Assembly: GCF_030385785.1 (NCBI RefSeq)
Contig: NZ_JAUEDK010000002.1
Coordinates: 149,369 to 213,368, forward strand
Reading direction: 5' to 3'
DNA length: 64,000 bases
From: Crenobacter oryzisoli
GTDB lineage: Bacteria > Pseudomonadota > Gammaproteobacteria > Burkholderiales > Chromobacteriaceae
Both the position numbers and the translations under genes were made by a program. The notes under the pieces are model-generated. The model ran no database searches, was not told the origin of the DNA, and was given only the letters and a program-made list of their open reading frames with translations. Shown one piece after another: positions 40,595 to 49,767 of this stretch. The number at the start of each line of letters is the position of its first letter. Position 1 is the stretch's first letter.

Positions 40595-41161
40595 GTGAGC
40601 AAACGCGTCCTGATTCTGTGCGGTGACTATGTCGAGGATTATGAGCTGATGGTGCCGTTCCAGGCCCTGCAGGCGATGGGGCACACCGTCGATGCGGTCT
40701 GTCCTGGCAAGAAGGCGGGCGAGCAGATTCGCACTGCGATCCACGACTTCGAAGGCGACCAAACCTACAGCGAGAAGCGAGGCCACAACTTCACCCTCAA
40801 TGCGAGCTTCGACAGCATCGAGCTGGCGAGCTACCACGCCTTGCTGATTCCTGGAGGCCGGGCACCAGAATATCTACGACTGAATGAGAAAATCCTGGCT
40901 ACGGTCCAACACTTTGCCCATGCCAATAAGCCGATCGCAGCGATCTGCCACGGCGTGCAGATCTTGTCGGCCGCCGACGTGATCCGGGGCAAGCGCATTT
41001 CGGCCTACCCGGCCTGCGCGCCAGAAGTGCGCCAGGCCGGCGCCGAGTATGTCGACCTGGAGGTGACCCGGGCGATCACCGATGGGTTGTTCGTCACCGC
41101 CCCAGCTTGGCCAGCCCATCCAGACTGGCTGGCCCAGTTTCAGGCGTTGCTGACACAGTGA
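40595..41161 (+). CDS. DJ-1/PfpI-family protein
   Basis: A 188-residue protein with the flavodoxin-like PfpI fold. It has [14 protein letters not shown] (about 87-100) and the nucleophile elbow AICHGVQIL (Cys at about 124) followed by ACAPEV. Family members are deglycases, hydrolases or stress chaperones. The GTG at 40595 is used with GAGGAG 9 bases before it. A hairpin terminator region follows. Confidence 0.87.
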   Translation: MSKRVLILCGDYVEDYELMVPFQALQAMGHTVDAVCPGKKAGEQIRTAIHDFEGDQTYSEKRGHNFTLNASFDSIELASYHALLIPGGRAPEYLRLNEKILATVQHFAHANKPIAAICHGVQILSAADVIRGKRISAYPACAPEVRQAGAEYVDLEVTRAITDGLFVTAPAWPAHPDWLAQFQALLTQ

Positions 41162-41167
41162 AAATGG

Positions 41168-41199
41168 ACCGAAGGTGGAGCCTCGCCACTGCCTTCGGT
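41168..41199. terminator. Hairpin between convergent genes
   Basis: ACCGAAGG/CCTTCGGT stem with a second inner GTGG/CCAC pairing lies 6 bp after the PfpI gene and 18 bp before the end of the GNAT gene. No T-run, so termination is likely weak. Confidence 0.4.
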
Positions 41200-41216
41200 T
41201 CACACGACGCTCTGCG

Positions 41217-41762
41217 TCAGCGTTTCAAGCGGGCCACCAGCGCCGGCACGTCTGGCCAGCTCACCCGACGCGTCGCCAGCGTCACGCCACCGGGCATGGC
41301 GTCGGGAAATGGCGCAGACTCGATGCCTCCCACACGACGGTAAAACGCACGCGCTTCGGCGTTGTCCTCCAGCACATAGAGAAACAGCGGCTTATTCGGC
41401 CAACCTTCGCGAGCCCGCTGCGCCGCCCAGGCAAGTAATTGCTTGCCCAGGCCGACACCCTGTACCGACGGCATCACATGCAGGTTGTCGAGATAAACGC
41501 CAAATGCCGGGTCGGCTTCAGGTTGCAGACAGACAAAGCCGACCGGCTTGTCATCGAGCACCGCGATCAGTACCTCGAACGGGCCGTCCTTACCGTCGAC
41601 CAGGCGGGACTGCCAGTGCTGCAGCCGCTCGGCAGCGGCCTCCTTGTCGAGGTAGCGATCAGGCAACAGGCCACGATAGGCCGACTGCCAGCTGGTAGTG
41701 TGCAGGGCGGCGATGATGGCGGCGTGCTCGGCCTGGGCCGGCACGAAGGCGAGTTTGGGCAT
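41217..41762 (-). CDS. GNAT-family N-acetyltransferase
   Basis: A 181-residue acetyltransferase. Acetyl-CoA motif A is LDNLHVMPSVQGVGLGKQLLAWA (about 91-113), with the Q/R-x-x-G-x-G/A core in QGVGLG. LFLYVLEDNAEARAFYRRVG is motif B. Substrate unknown. It is 67 bp after, and in the same direction as, the pseudouridine-synthase paralogue, so they could share a transcript. Confidence 0.83.
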   Translation of the reverse strand: MPKLAFVPAQAEHAAIIAALHTTSWQSAYRGLLPDRYLDKEAAAERLQHWQSRLVDGKDGPFEVLIAVLDDKPVGFVCLQPEADPAFGVYLDNLHVMPSVQGVGLGKQLLAWAAQRAREGWPNKPLFLYVLEDNAEARAFYRRVGGIESAPFPDAMPGGVTLATRRVSWPDVPALVARLKR

Positions 41763-41829
41763 GCGGCGGTCTCACGCATAGGCAAAACGACAGCATAACA
41801 GCACGCGCGTGGCTGCCGCAGCTGCGGCC

Positions 41830-42567
41830 TCAGAAGCGCTCGTGCGGCTCGAGGTAACGCCATTGACCGACGTCGAGATTGCCCAGCGCGATCCGCCCGA
41901 TGCGGATGCGTTTCACCTGGACGACGCGCAAGCCGGCCGCATCGCATAGCCGGCGCAGCAGCCGTGGCGTATTGTCGCGCAGCGTAAAACGCAACTGGGT
42001 ATCGCTCTGCCGGCTGACCTTGGCCGGCTTCGCCAGGACGCCGTTGATCTCGACGCCAGCGGCCAACTGCGCCAGCACCACCTCACTTAGGCCGCCGTCG
42101 ACCCATACCAGCCATTCCTGCTCGTAATCGGCGACATCGGCAATCAGCTTGCGGGCGATGCGACCGTCCTGGGTCAACACGAGAAGTCCGTCCGAATCGA
42201 CCTCCAACTGACCAGCCGGCGCCAGGTTGTGCGTGTGCTTCTTCAGGAAGGTGTAACCGGAACGGTCGACGCGTGAGCGGGTTTCCGGCTTGATCAGCTG
42301 CCAGGCCGGCCGCTCGCCAGGCCCAGCCGGGCCGCACACGTAGCCGACCGGCTTGTTGAGCAGCACGGTCACCCGCTCGGCCTGCTGCGCCAGCGCCTGG
42401 CGGGTCAGCTCGATGGTCTGGTCAGGGCGAACGCGGCTGCCCAGCACATTGACCACTACACCATCGACCTTCACCAACCCCATCTCGATGAACTCGTCCG
42501 CCTCGCGGCGCGAACATAACCCCAGTTCGGTCATGCGTTTTGACAAGCGAATGGTGTCGTCGGACAT
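41830..42567 (-). CDS. RsuA/RluF-family protein with altered active site
   Basis: A 245-residue paralogue of the enzyme at 34886-35614. The S4 domain is intact ([25 protein letters not shown]) and the fold is well kept. However, the catalytic signature reads [17 protein letters not shown] where active enzymes have GRLD: both the Arg and the catalytic Asp are replaced (Gln, Glu). The C-terminal KRQIRRM motif is also altered, to PRLLRRLC. It may bind rRNA without catalysis or have changed activity. The frame is full length with no stops, so it is under constraint rather than decaying. Confidence 0.82.
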   Translation of the reverse strand: MSDDTIRLSKRMTELGLCSRREADEFIEMGLVKVDGVVVNVLGSRVRPDQTIELTRQALAQQAERVTVLLNKPVGYVCGPAGPGERPAWQLIKPETRSRVDRSGYTFLKKHTHNLAPAGQLEVDSDGLLVLTQDGRIARKLIADVADYEQEWLVWVDGGLSEVVLAQLAAGVEINGVLAKPAKVSRQSDTQLRFTLRDNTPRLLRRLCDAAGLRVVQVKRIRIGRIALGNLDVGQWRYLEPHERF

Positions 42568-42694
42568 GGTGATGGTCTTTCATTAGAGTGACGGGCGCCG
42601 ATTATCGCGCGTTTTGCCCTATCGTGCTCCGTCGCGTTCAGTCAGTCTTGGACTGCGCCGCCGCGATGTGCGCCGATCACAACCGGAGTAACTT

Positions 42695-43495
42695 GTGAGC
42701 TTCTATCACCGTATAGCCTGCCTGAGTAGTGAGGCGGTCGAGACCCTTTACCTCTTGGGGGCCGAAGACCGTATAGCCGGCGTGTCTGGCTTTGCCACTC
42801 GCCCGGCCCGAGCACGTAGGGACAAGCCGGCGATCTGCGGTTTTTCCAGCGGCCAGATTCAGCGCATCATGGCGGTGGAGCCGGACCTGATCATCGCATT
42901 CAGCGACATGCAGGCCGACTTGGTCGCAGATGCAATCCGCGCGGGCGTGGAAGTGCACGTGTTCAACCAGCGCACGGTGGAAGGCATCCTCGACATGATC
43001 ATCACGCTCGGACGACTGGTCGACCGGCAACCCGCCGCCGAGATGCTGGTCGGCGAACTGGCCGCCCGCTTGGCTGCTGCTGCCGCACACGCCGCCAGCC
43101 TGCCGGAGCGAGCTCGGGTCTACTTCGAGGAGTGGAACGAACCCCTGATCTGCGGCATAGGCTGGGTTTCCGAGCTGATCGACCTTGCCGGCGGCATTGA
43201 CATATTCGCCGACGTCGCGGGCAAGCCGGCCGCTCGTGGCCGGATCATCGCCGACCCAAGCGAGGTGATCCGCCGGGCGCCCGATGTGATCATCGGCTCA
43301 TGGTGCGGCCGCAAATTCCATCCGGAAGAGTTGGCTGCACGGCCCGGTTGGGAGGCCATCCCGGCGGTACGCGATGGGCTGGTCATCGGAATGAAATCAG
43401 CCGACATCCTGTCGCCAGGCCCATCGGCGATACTGGAAGGCTTGCCGCAGTTGCAGGCGGTGGTGCAACGGTGGTCGACGTTACATACCGCCTGA
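42695..43495 (+). CDS. Cobalamin-binding protein, BtuF-like, without signal peptide
   Basis: A 266-residue protein of the helical-backbone metal/cobalamin receptor fold. Domain 1 begins RIACLSSEAVETLYLLGAEDRIAGVSGFA and has AVEPDLIIAFSDMQADLV. Domain 2 has YFEEWNEPLICGIGWVSELIDLAGG. Family members feed B12 or siderophores to ABC importers, but this one starts at a GTG (42695, CCGGAG upstream) with no leader sequence and no permease or ATPase nearby. It may act in the cytosol or the start may lie elsewhere, although no longer frame is open. Confidence 0.78.
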   Translation: MSFYHRIACLSSEAVETLYLLGAEDRIAGVSGFATRPARARRDKPAICGFSSGQIQRIMAVEPDLIIAFSDMQADLVADAIRAGVEVHVFNQRTVEGILDMIITLGRLVDRQPAAEMLVGELAARLAAAAAHAASLPERARVYFEEWNEPLICGIGWVSELIDLAGGIDIFADVAGKPAARGRIIADPSEVIRRAPDVIIGSWCGRKFHPEELAARPGWEAIPAVRDGLVIGMKSADILSPGPSAILEGLPQLQAVVQRWSTLHTA

Positions 43496-43549
43496 GTTTC
43501 CGCAAAGCCATCTTGCACAGCCAACCCGAAGCGCTCGGAGACGAAAACC

Positions 43550-44218
43550 TCAGCGATCGCGCCGCAGCGAACGCCCCTGCAACGTCTTCAAGTGTCGGTC
43601 GTAGGCAATGATCAGGGCGCTCATCACCAAGAAGGCGCATGCCAACAATAGGGCATTGAACAGCACACCCGAATAGCCAAGACGCAGCACATTGAGGAAA
43701 GGATAGGGATAGATATCGATCAGCGCGCCTCGCAGCAGCGTATAGAGCAGGTAGAAGCCGGGGAACATCAGCCACTGCAGCGCCCCCCACCAGCGTAGCC
43801 TCCCCGATGGCACAAACCACAGCCAATAGAACAGATAGCCCGCCGGAATCGCCCGATGCAGCAGCATATCGGCGAAGAGGCGCAGCCCGGTCGGATGCCA
43901 TAACTGCTGCAGTAACAGAGCGTACACCACCGCAACGATGGCGATATAGACCAGCGATGCCGAACGTATCTCAGGCTGCTGGAAAAACAGCCCCCAACGC
44001 GAAGCCGGCGCCAACAGCGGCACGCTCAGGCCGAGCGCCAACAACAGGTTGGTCATAATGGTGAAATAGCTGAAATAGTTCAGCACCGTATCAGGCCACG
44101 GCACGCCGTGAGCTAGCCCGGCACGCACCCCCAGAGCAAGTTGCAGACTAAGCGCAAACCAACCGCTCAGCGCCAAGACCAGCTCCGTCCCGTAACGCCA
44201 TCTATTCCGATTCATCAT
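43550..44218 (-). CDS. Pr6Pr-family integral membrane protein
   Basis: A protein of about 222 residues with six hydrophobic segments. It has FSYFTIMTNLLLALGLS (about 44-60), a conserved FTxxTN-type motif, plus LLHRAIPAGYLFYWLWFVPSG and FPGFYLLYTLLRGALIDIYPYPFLNV. These fit the Pr6Pr/FAR-17a-like family of unknown function. The start is set at the ATG at 44218; a GTG five codons upstream is possible. Confidence 0.75.
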   Translation of the reverse strand: MMNRNRWRYGTELVLALSGWFALSLQLALGVRAGLAHGVPWPDTVLNYFSYFTIMTNLLLALGLSVPLLAPASRWGLFFQQPEIRSASLVYIAIVAVVYALLLQQLWHPTGLRLFADMLLHRAIPAGYLFYWLWFVPSGRLRWWGALQWLMFPGFYLLYTLLRGALIDIYPYPFLNVLRLGYSGVLFNALLLACAFLVMSALIIAYDRHLKTLQGRSLRRDR

Positions 44219-44312
44219 GCTCAATCTCGCCACGCCGGCACAGCCCCCGGCCGCACCGTCATAAGAGCCCTTTCACGTCCTCTTTCGACCTCTTTGCGGC
44301 TCTGCGCCGCTA

Positions 44313-44939
44313 CTACTTCTGCCTCAACGTTGCCACCGACAACCCCGACACCACAAAGGTCAAGCCCGCGCCAATGTTCAAGCCAGCAATCACCCGCGGC
44401 CGGGCACGCAGCCAGTTGGCCAAGTGCGATGCGAACATCCCCATCAAGGCAAATCCGAGCGCCGTCAGCAGCGCGAACCATGTACCGTAAACCAGCATCT
44501 GCGTACTGACGGTACCGCGCAGCGGACTGACAAATTGTGGGATGAAAGCGAGCACGAACAGGCCGGGCTTGGGGTTAAGCACTGCGGACAGAAAACCGGT
44601 AGCGAAGATGCTCGAGGTAGACTGCCTAGCCGCGGGGGTAAAGCTGATCAGGCTGCGCCAACGCAGCACGCAGGTGCCTAGCCATAACAAGTAGAGAGCA
44701 CCGACGATCTTCACCAACCAGAAAGCCAGCACCGAGGCTTGGATCAATAAAGTCAGCCCGAAAGTAGCCGCCGCGACGTGAAACAGGATACCGGCACCGG
44801 AGGCCAACCCCGACACGCCCGCTGCCAGCTTGCCCTGACTCAGGCCCCGACCGACCGCGAGCAAATTGTCCGGACCGGGGGCCAGGACCAACAGAATACA
44901 GGCAGCGGTATAGGTCAACCAGACTTCAAGCGGGAACAT
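44313..44939 (-). CDS. LysE-family amino acid exporter
   Basis: A 208-residue inner-membrane protein with about six hydrophobic segments and the RhtB/LysE signature LVLAPGPDNLLAVGRGLSQGKLAAGVSGLASGAG (about 17-50). NPKPGLFVLAFIPQF follows at mid-length. Members export amino acids or homoserine lactones. The ATG at 44939 begins the hydrophobic N-terminus. Confidence 0.87.
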   Translation of the reverse strand: MFPLEVWLTYTAACILLVLAPGPDNLLAVGRGLSQGKLAAGVSGLASGAGILFHVAAATFGLTLLIQASVLAFWLVKIVGALYLLWLGTCVLRWRSLISFTPAARQSTSSIFATGFLSAVLNPKPGLFVLAFIPQFVSPLRGTVSTQMLVYGTWFALLTALGFALMGMFASHLANWLRARPRVIAGLNIGAGLTFVVSGLSVATLRQK

Positions 44940-45125
44940 GGCGCACACTCTAAGTACCGGGTGGAATATCCACTATACGCCCGTCTTGCAACACTGTTGC
45001 CAGTATTCCCTGCCGTCCGGCGGACAGGAATGCACGGTAGTCGGTCTACGTTGCCATCGGCCACCTCGCGCGGCGTGAACCTATCGTGTCAGAATGCTTG
45101 CTCTACAGACACCCGGCCTTTGTCC

Positions 45126-46205
45126 ATGCTCAAGCCCCGCCTCGCCCTCGCGATGATCGTCAAGAACGAAGCCGCCCATCTGGCACGCTGCCTTGACCGC
45201 ATCCGTCCATGGGTCGACCACATGCTGGTGCTCGATACTGGCTCCAGTGACGACACCATAGCCATCGCCGAGCATGCCGGCGCCGAGGTGCGTCACTTCG
45301 CCTGGTGCGATGACTTTGCCGCAGCACGCAACGCGGCGCTCGACGCAGTGGCCGATTACGACTGGGTATTAGTGCTCGATGCCGATGAAACGATAGTAGC
45401 CGGCGGAGAAATACTACGTCGCTTCATCGCCGACCTCGAACCTTGCCTCGGCCGAATCGCGATACGTAGCACCTTCCGGCAGGAAAACGGCGAGATACAG
45501 ACCAGCGTCAGCCGCATCAGCCGTCTATTGCCGCGCGGAGTCCGTTATCGAGGGCGCATCCACGAGCAAATTGCTGCCACGCTTCCCCATATCGACACGG
45601 GCGTCGTGGTCGAACACTCCGGCTACCTCGACACCGACAAGAGCGGGCGCAATATCCCACTCCTGCAGGCCGAGTTGGTGGGCAGCCCTCAGGATGCCGC
45701 CCTGCATTACCTACTGGGTCGCGAGTGGCAGGCTATTCGTCGACATGACGAGGCCCGCCAGCACTTTACGGAAAGCTATCGCCTGTGCCTTGGCCGCTAT
45801 ACCTGGGCATCTGACCTGGTAGTCCGTTTCCTGCAGACACTAAAGGCCTGCGATGCATTCGATGAAGCGGTGGCCGTCGCCAGCGCCGAGCAGGAGCGCC
45901 AGCAGCACAACGCAGATTTCTTCTTTGTCCTGGCCGACACGCTGCTCGACCTGTTCATCCGTCAGCCACCGGAGAACCCGGCCGAGGTGGCCATGGTCGA
46001 ACAGTGCTGGCAGCGCTGCCTGGAGCTCGGCGATAGTCACGCCGAGGTAGAGGGGCGCGGCAGCTACCTGGCGGCCTACAATCTGGGCGCATTCGCCGAG
46101 GTGTGGAACGACGTGCCCAAGGCCCGCCACTGGTATGGTATGGCAGCGACACAGGGCTATGCGCCGGCCAGCGAGCGGCTGGCGGGATTGAAAGAGGTCG
46201 AATGA
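45126..46205 (+). CDS. Family 2 glycosyltransferase with TPR-like C-terminus
   Basis: A 359-residue enzyme. The GT-A domain (about 1-230) has LALAMIVKNEAAHLARCL, LDTGSSDDT, the ARNAAL block and the metal-binding VLDADETI. The second half is helical with TPR-like repeats and a Sel1-like end (ARHWYGMAATQGYAPASERLAG). The layout matches lipopolysaccharide-core or protein glycosyltransferases of the SunS/WaaE type. Donor and acceptor unknown. The ATG at 45126 fits the conserved start; the long frame before it is a shadow of lysE. Confidence 0.83.
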   Translation: MLKPRLALAMIVKNEAAHLARCLDRIRPWVDHMLVLDTGSSDDTIAIAEHAGAEVRHFAWCDDFAAARNAALDAVADYDWVLVLDADETIVAGGEILRRFIADLEPCLGRIAIRSTFRQENGEIQTSVSRISRLLPRGVRYRGRIHEQIAATLPHIDTGVVVEHSGYLDTDKSGRNIPLLQAELVGSPQDAALHYLLGREWQAIRRHDEARQHFTESYRLCLGRYTWASDLVVRFLQTLKACDAFDEAVAVASAEQERQQHNADFFFVLADTLLDLFIRQPPENPAEVAMVEQCWQRCLELGDSHAEVEGRGSYLAAYNLGAFAEVWNDVPKARHWYGMAATQGYAPASERLAGLKEVE

Positions 46206-46301
46206 ACGCCCCCCAGGCTCTCAAACCCGCCGTTATCATGACTCCATGAACGGAAGAAAAACCGGACGACAGCCCTCTCATCGCGCACAGGAAGGCTTGC
46301 C

Positions 46302-46910
46302 ATGAATTACCTCGCCCATCTGCATTTGGCCCCTGACGATGCCGAGGCCCGCGTCGGCAATCTGCTGGGCGACTTCATGAAGCCGGCCAACGCCAACCAC
46401 CTGCCGCCGGGCATCGTCGCCGGAATGGCACTGCATCGCCAGATCGACCGCTACACTGACGCACACCCGCTGTTTCGATCGAGCAAGACCCATATCGCCA
46501 CCGAGCGGCGCCGTTATGCCGGGATTCTCGTCGACATCTTCTACGATCACTTCCTCGCCCGGCATTGGGAGGCGTTTGCTGACCAGCCACTGGCTGAATT
46601 CACCCATCAAGTCTATGCTGAACTCGCTGATCGCCACGCCATGCTGCCGCTTCGGCTACAAGACATCCTGCCGAAGATGACGGCGGATAACTGGTTGCTC
46701 CATTACCGTGAACTCGACGGCATCGCCTCAACTCTGCAGGGCTTCTCACGCAATCGCTTGACGCGCCCCAACGCAGTAGCAGACGGTATCGACGATCTCA
46801 TCGCTGCCTACCGCGAGCTCGATGCCGAATTCCTCGCGTTCTATCCGCAGCTGCAGGCAGCTGTCGTGAGTTTTCTTGCTGAACAGGTCAGCGCCCCAAC
46901 CTCACCCTGA
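46302..46910 (+). CDS. acpH: Acyl-carrier-protein phosphodiesterase
   Basis: A 202-residue enzyme that removes 4'-phosphopantetheine from holo-ACP. The HD-type metal residues are seen in MNYLAHLHLA, NLLGDFMK and GMALHRQIDRYTDAHPLFR, with DIFYDHFLARHW further on, all typical of AcpH. Length is close to E. coli AcpH (193). It stands alone, with a terminator after it. Confidence 0.9.
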   Translation: MNYLAHLHLAPDDAEARVGNLLGDFMKPANANHLPPGIVAGMALHRQIDRYTDAHPLFRSSKTHIATERRRYAGILVDIFYDHFLARHWEAFADQPLAEFTHQVYAELADRHAMLPLRLQDILPKMTADNWLLHYRELDGIASTLQGFSRNRLTRPNAVADGIDDLIAAYRELDAEFLAFYPQLQAAVVSFLAEQVSAPTSP

Positions 46911-46921
46911 CTCCCTCACAA

Positions 46922-46953
46922 TGAACAAAGGCGGCACGAGGCCACCTTTGTTA
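46922..46953. terminator. Bidirectional terminator
   Basis: AACAAAGGCGG pairs with CCACCTTTGTT (one G-T pair) around a short loop, between acpH (+) and the convergent patatin gene (-). Confidence 0.7.
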
Positions 46954-46969
46954 CCCACCACAGCTCACA

Positions 46970-48139
46970 TCAACGCGGCACCAGGCTGGTGAAGGCTCCG
47001 GCTTGCAAGCGATGCAGTGCTGCCGGTGCAGACTGAGGCGCTGCGCGCAGCTGCGGCCGACTCCATGGCGCGTGATCGAGCGCGGCCTTCATATCGTGCA
47101 GACCGGCCTCGCGACGGCGAGCAATCGACGAGCGCGAGAATTCGGCATCGCTGAACGAGCTTTCCTCGGCGGAAGGATGGTAGATGATATGTACGATGTC
47201 GATCCGACGCGTCGGAACATCCAGCACCGCCCCTTCCGCAGCCGCAGTAGCGGAATCGCCCCCGGCCTCGCTCTTGAGCCCATGCTGCGCCACACTATGG
47301 CGCAGATTGTGCACCTGGCACAGCGTTTCGATCTGGGCGCTGCGACTGGCGTACTGGATCTGTTTCTGGCGCCAGGCGACTTCATCCATCGATGTCGGCA
47401 GCCGACCTTCGGCGTTCCATAAGTCGATCATGAACACCAGCAAATCGCTGCTGCCCTTGTCGTCGAGAATCGCGTTGAGTGGAGTATTCGAGACACAGCC
47501 ACCGTCCCAGTAGTGATGCTCGCCGACCCGGGTCGCCGGAAAGCCCGGCGGCAGCGAGCCGCTGGCCAGCACATGCTCAGGACCAAGCGGTTGCTTGTCG
47601 TCCGAATCGAAGAAAACGAGCTCGCCAGTATCGACTCGGGTTGCCCCAACGGACAGCCGGCCGTAGCCGGCCTTGCCGAGCCCCTCGAAATTAACGTGGC
47701 TACGCAAGGTAGCGAGCATTGGTGACGTATCGTAAAAGCTGGCCTGATCGGCCGAATTGGGCGGCAACACCAGCGGGCTGGGAATACGAGGGAACCAGAA
47801 ATTAGGCTGGCCAAGCGTCATCGCCTCAGCGACGTTGTATTGGTTGTACCAACGAAGCCACGAGCCATGCAGCGCCCGGCCAGTTTCATCCGGCCGGGAG
47901 ATCGAGTCCCAAAGGCTGTCGAGTGCCGCCAGACGTTCGCCCGTCTTATTGCCGGCGATCACTGCGGCATTGATCGCGCCAATGGAAATACCCGCCACCC
48001 AGTCAGGCTCCAGACCGGCCTCATGCAGCGCCTGATAAGCGCCGATATGGTAGGCGCCCAGCGCTCCTCCCCCCTGTAATACCAACACTACTTCTCGCTT
48101 GCCCTTGTGTCCCGCACCATTCTTCTGCTGCTCTGCCAT
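46970..48139 (-). CDS. Patatin-like phospholipase
   Basis: A 389-residue serine hydrolase with a Ser-Asp dyad. The oxyanion loop is LQGGGALGAYHIG (about 21-33), the nucleophile elbow GISIG (Ser about 52), and the catalytic Asp lies in YWDGGCVSNTP (about 207-217). The C-terminal third is helical and charged with no recognised domain. There is no clear signal peptide, so it probably acts inside the cell or on the inner membrane. Substrates are expected to be acyl lipids. Confidence 0.87.
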   Translation of the reverse strand: MAEQQKNGAGHKGKREVVLVLQGGGALGAYHIGAYQALHEAGLEPDWVAGISIGAINAAVIAGNKTGERLAALDSLWDSISRPDETGRALHGSWLRWYNQYNVAEAMTLGQPNFWFPRIPSPLVLPPNSADQASFYDTSPMLATLRSHVNFEGLGKAGYGRLSVGATRVDTGELVFFDSDDKQPLGPEHVLASGSLPPGFPATRVGEHHYWDGGCVSNTPLNAILDDKGSSDLLVFMIDLWNAEGRLPTSMDEVAWRQKQIQYASRSAQIETLCQVHNLRHSVAQHGLKSEAGGDSATAAAEGAVLDVPTRRIDIVHIIYHPSAEESSFSDAEFSRSSIARRREAGLHDMKAALDHAPWSRPQLRAAPQSAPAALHRLQAGAFTSLVPR

Positions 48140-48360
48140 CGATCGTCTCCTATTTGATTACCCAGGACAGGCGACGCTGCTGCGCCTCATGATATCCATA
48201 CAGCATAGGCTGTCTTGATAAACTTGCCTGGAATTTTTATGGACAGCGGCGAGGAACGCACAGCAGTGAAACATGCGCGCTACAAGATCGTCTCCTCTTG
48301 CAAACAGTAGCATTGCCTCCACCATATGATTTCCCACGTTACTGTAATTATCGAAACAAA

Positions 48361-49116
48361 ATGAACGCCCCACTCTCCACAACATTGCATGACACCCTGA
48401 GCCAGCACGCCAGCACCCGCGCCTATCGCGATGCAGCGGTCCCTACCCCCGTGCTCGACCGCATCATCGAGGCCGGCTGGCGCGGCCCCACTTCGATCAA
48501 CGGACAACAGGTATCACTGGTGGTGGTCCAAGATCCGACACGCCGCGCCGAGATCGCCAAGATTGCCGGCGGCCAGCCGTGGATCGCCCAGGCCCCTGTG
48601 TTCATCACGGTGGTAATGGACTTCAGTAAAACGGCGCTGGGTGTCGAGGTGGCCGGTAAACAGCAAGTGATTCACGATAGCATCGAAGGAACGATGGTCG
48701 GCGCAGTAGACGCCGGCATCACACTGGGACGACTGATGGCCGCGGCCCAAGCAGAGGGCTTGGGAGTGGTGCCGATTGGCGGCATTCGCCGCGACCCACA
48801 GGCGATGATCAAACTGCTCAACCTGCCACCCCTAACCTTCCCGCTGGTTGGTCTGGCACTGGGCTACCCGGCCACGGCCGCCCCCCGCAAGCCGCGTCTG
48901 CCGCTGTCCACTTTCCGACACGACGAGCGTTACCAGGCAGAAGGCATCGCTGAGGCGATTACCGACTACGACCGCGAACTGCTCGACTACTGGCAGAGCA
49001 TCGGCCGCACCGACGGCCTGCCCTGGAGCCAGAACATCGCTCAATACTACCAGTCGGTGTATTTCCCTGAAGTAGCCCCAGCAATGCGCGCCCAAGGGTT
49101 CAGCTTCGAGCGCTGA
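48361..49116 (+). CDS. NADPH-dependent nitro/flavin reductase, NfsA family
   Basis: A 251-residue FMN oxidoreductase. FMN-binding features are ASTRAYRD (about 17-24), GPTSINGQQ (about 43-51) and GLGVVPIGGIRRDP (about 136-149). LLDYWQSIGR and a C-terminal FPEV region are also seen. The family reduces nitroaromatics, quinones or flavins at the expense of NADPH. The start at 48361 is chosen because the conserved region begins there; it lacks a good ribosome binding site. Confidence 0.87.
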   Translation: MNAPLSTTLHDTLSQHASTRAYRDAAVPTPVLDRIIEAGWRGPTSINGQQVSLVVVQDPTRRAEIAKIAGGQPWIAQAPVFITVVMDFSKTALGVEVAGKQQVIHDSIEGTMVGAVDAGITLGRLMAAAQAEGLGVVPIGGIRRDPQAMIKLLNLPPLTFPLVGLALGYPATAAPRKPRLPLSTFRHDERYQAEGIAEAITDYDRELLDYWQSIGRTDGLPWSQNIAQYYQSVYFPEVAPAMRAQGFSFER

Positions 49117-49120
49117 AGCG

Positions 49121-49158
49121 CACAAGGGGCACCTGCCGATGCAAGTGCCCCTTGTTGT
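49121..49158. terminator. Rho-independent terminator
   Basis: ACAAGGGGCAC and GTGCCCCTTGT form a strong stem ending in TTGTTT, between the nitroreductase (+) and the convergent BON gene (-). Confidence 0.85.
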
Positions 49159-49209
49159 TTCCGAAGCCGCCACTCCATTTGACAGGAGCGGCAGGCCAAA
49201 TCGAGAGCC

Positions 49210-49527
49210 TTACTGGGCCATCGTCATATTGTTGATGACGTACTTGACGCCTGATACCTTTTCGGCGATGACGCCGGCGTTGTACATCTGTTGGTCGTCG
49301 GTCATGGTACCGGTAATCGTCACTTCGCCCTGCTTGCTGGTCACTTTCAGGTTCAGCTTCTTCAGGTCAGCATCGCTGTCGAGGGCTGCTTTGACTTTTC
49401 CGGCCAACTCGGCATCGCTAACTTGCGCGGCGGCGACCTGATCAGCGGCGTGAACGAGCGGACTGGTCAGCAGAGCCGGCGAAAGCAGTGCCATCAGGAA
49501 TACAGCGCGGGTAGTGAACGACTTCAT
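49210..49527 (-). CDS. BON-domain periplasmic protein
   Basis: A 105-residue protein with a signal peptide (MKSFTTRAVFLMALLSPALLTSPLVHAAD, cleavage after VHA at about 28). One BON domain follows, containing LAGKVKAALDSDADLKKLNLKVTSKQGEVTITGTM. BON domains bind phospholipid; relatives include OsmY and DolP. Possibly an envelope stress protein. The ATG at 49527 starts a proper signal peptide. Confidence 0.85.
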   Translation of the reverse strand: MKSFTTRAVFLMALLSPALLTSPLVHAADQVAAAQVSDAELAGKVKAALDSDADLKKLNLKVTSKQGEVTITGTMTDDQQMYNAGVIAEKVSGVKYVINNMTMAQ

Positions 49528-49684
49528 GTATTTCTCCAGTGATTTTACGAGCGACAACGAGGCGGCCGACCTGACGGGGGTGGGCTAGCTTGTGCTGTCG
49601 ATCACCCCGCCAATTCGTGATTCATCGAATTGTATTGAGCCCAGGCTACAATTCTATGAACATAAAAAGACAGATCGTCGGTCG

Positions 49685-49708
49685 CCCTGCCCCTGCCCCT
49701 GCCCCTGC
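49685..49708 (+). repeat. Hexanucleotide tandem repeat (CCCTGC)x4
   Basis: Four perfect CCCTGC units lie in the gap between the BON and MarC genes. No real gene covers it, so a phase-variation role is not indicated. Confidence 0.7.
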
Positions 49709-49767
49709 CACCGCAACGATCTATTCACCAGACCCGGCGGGCCGATCCGATTCAGGGCTGACTGAGA

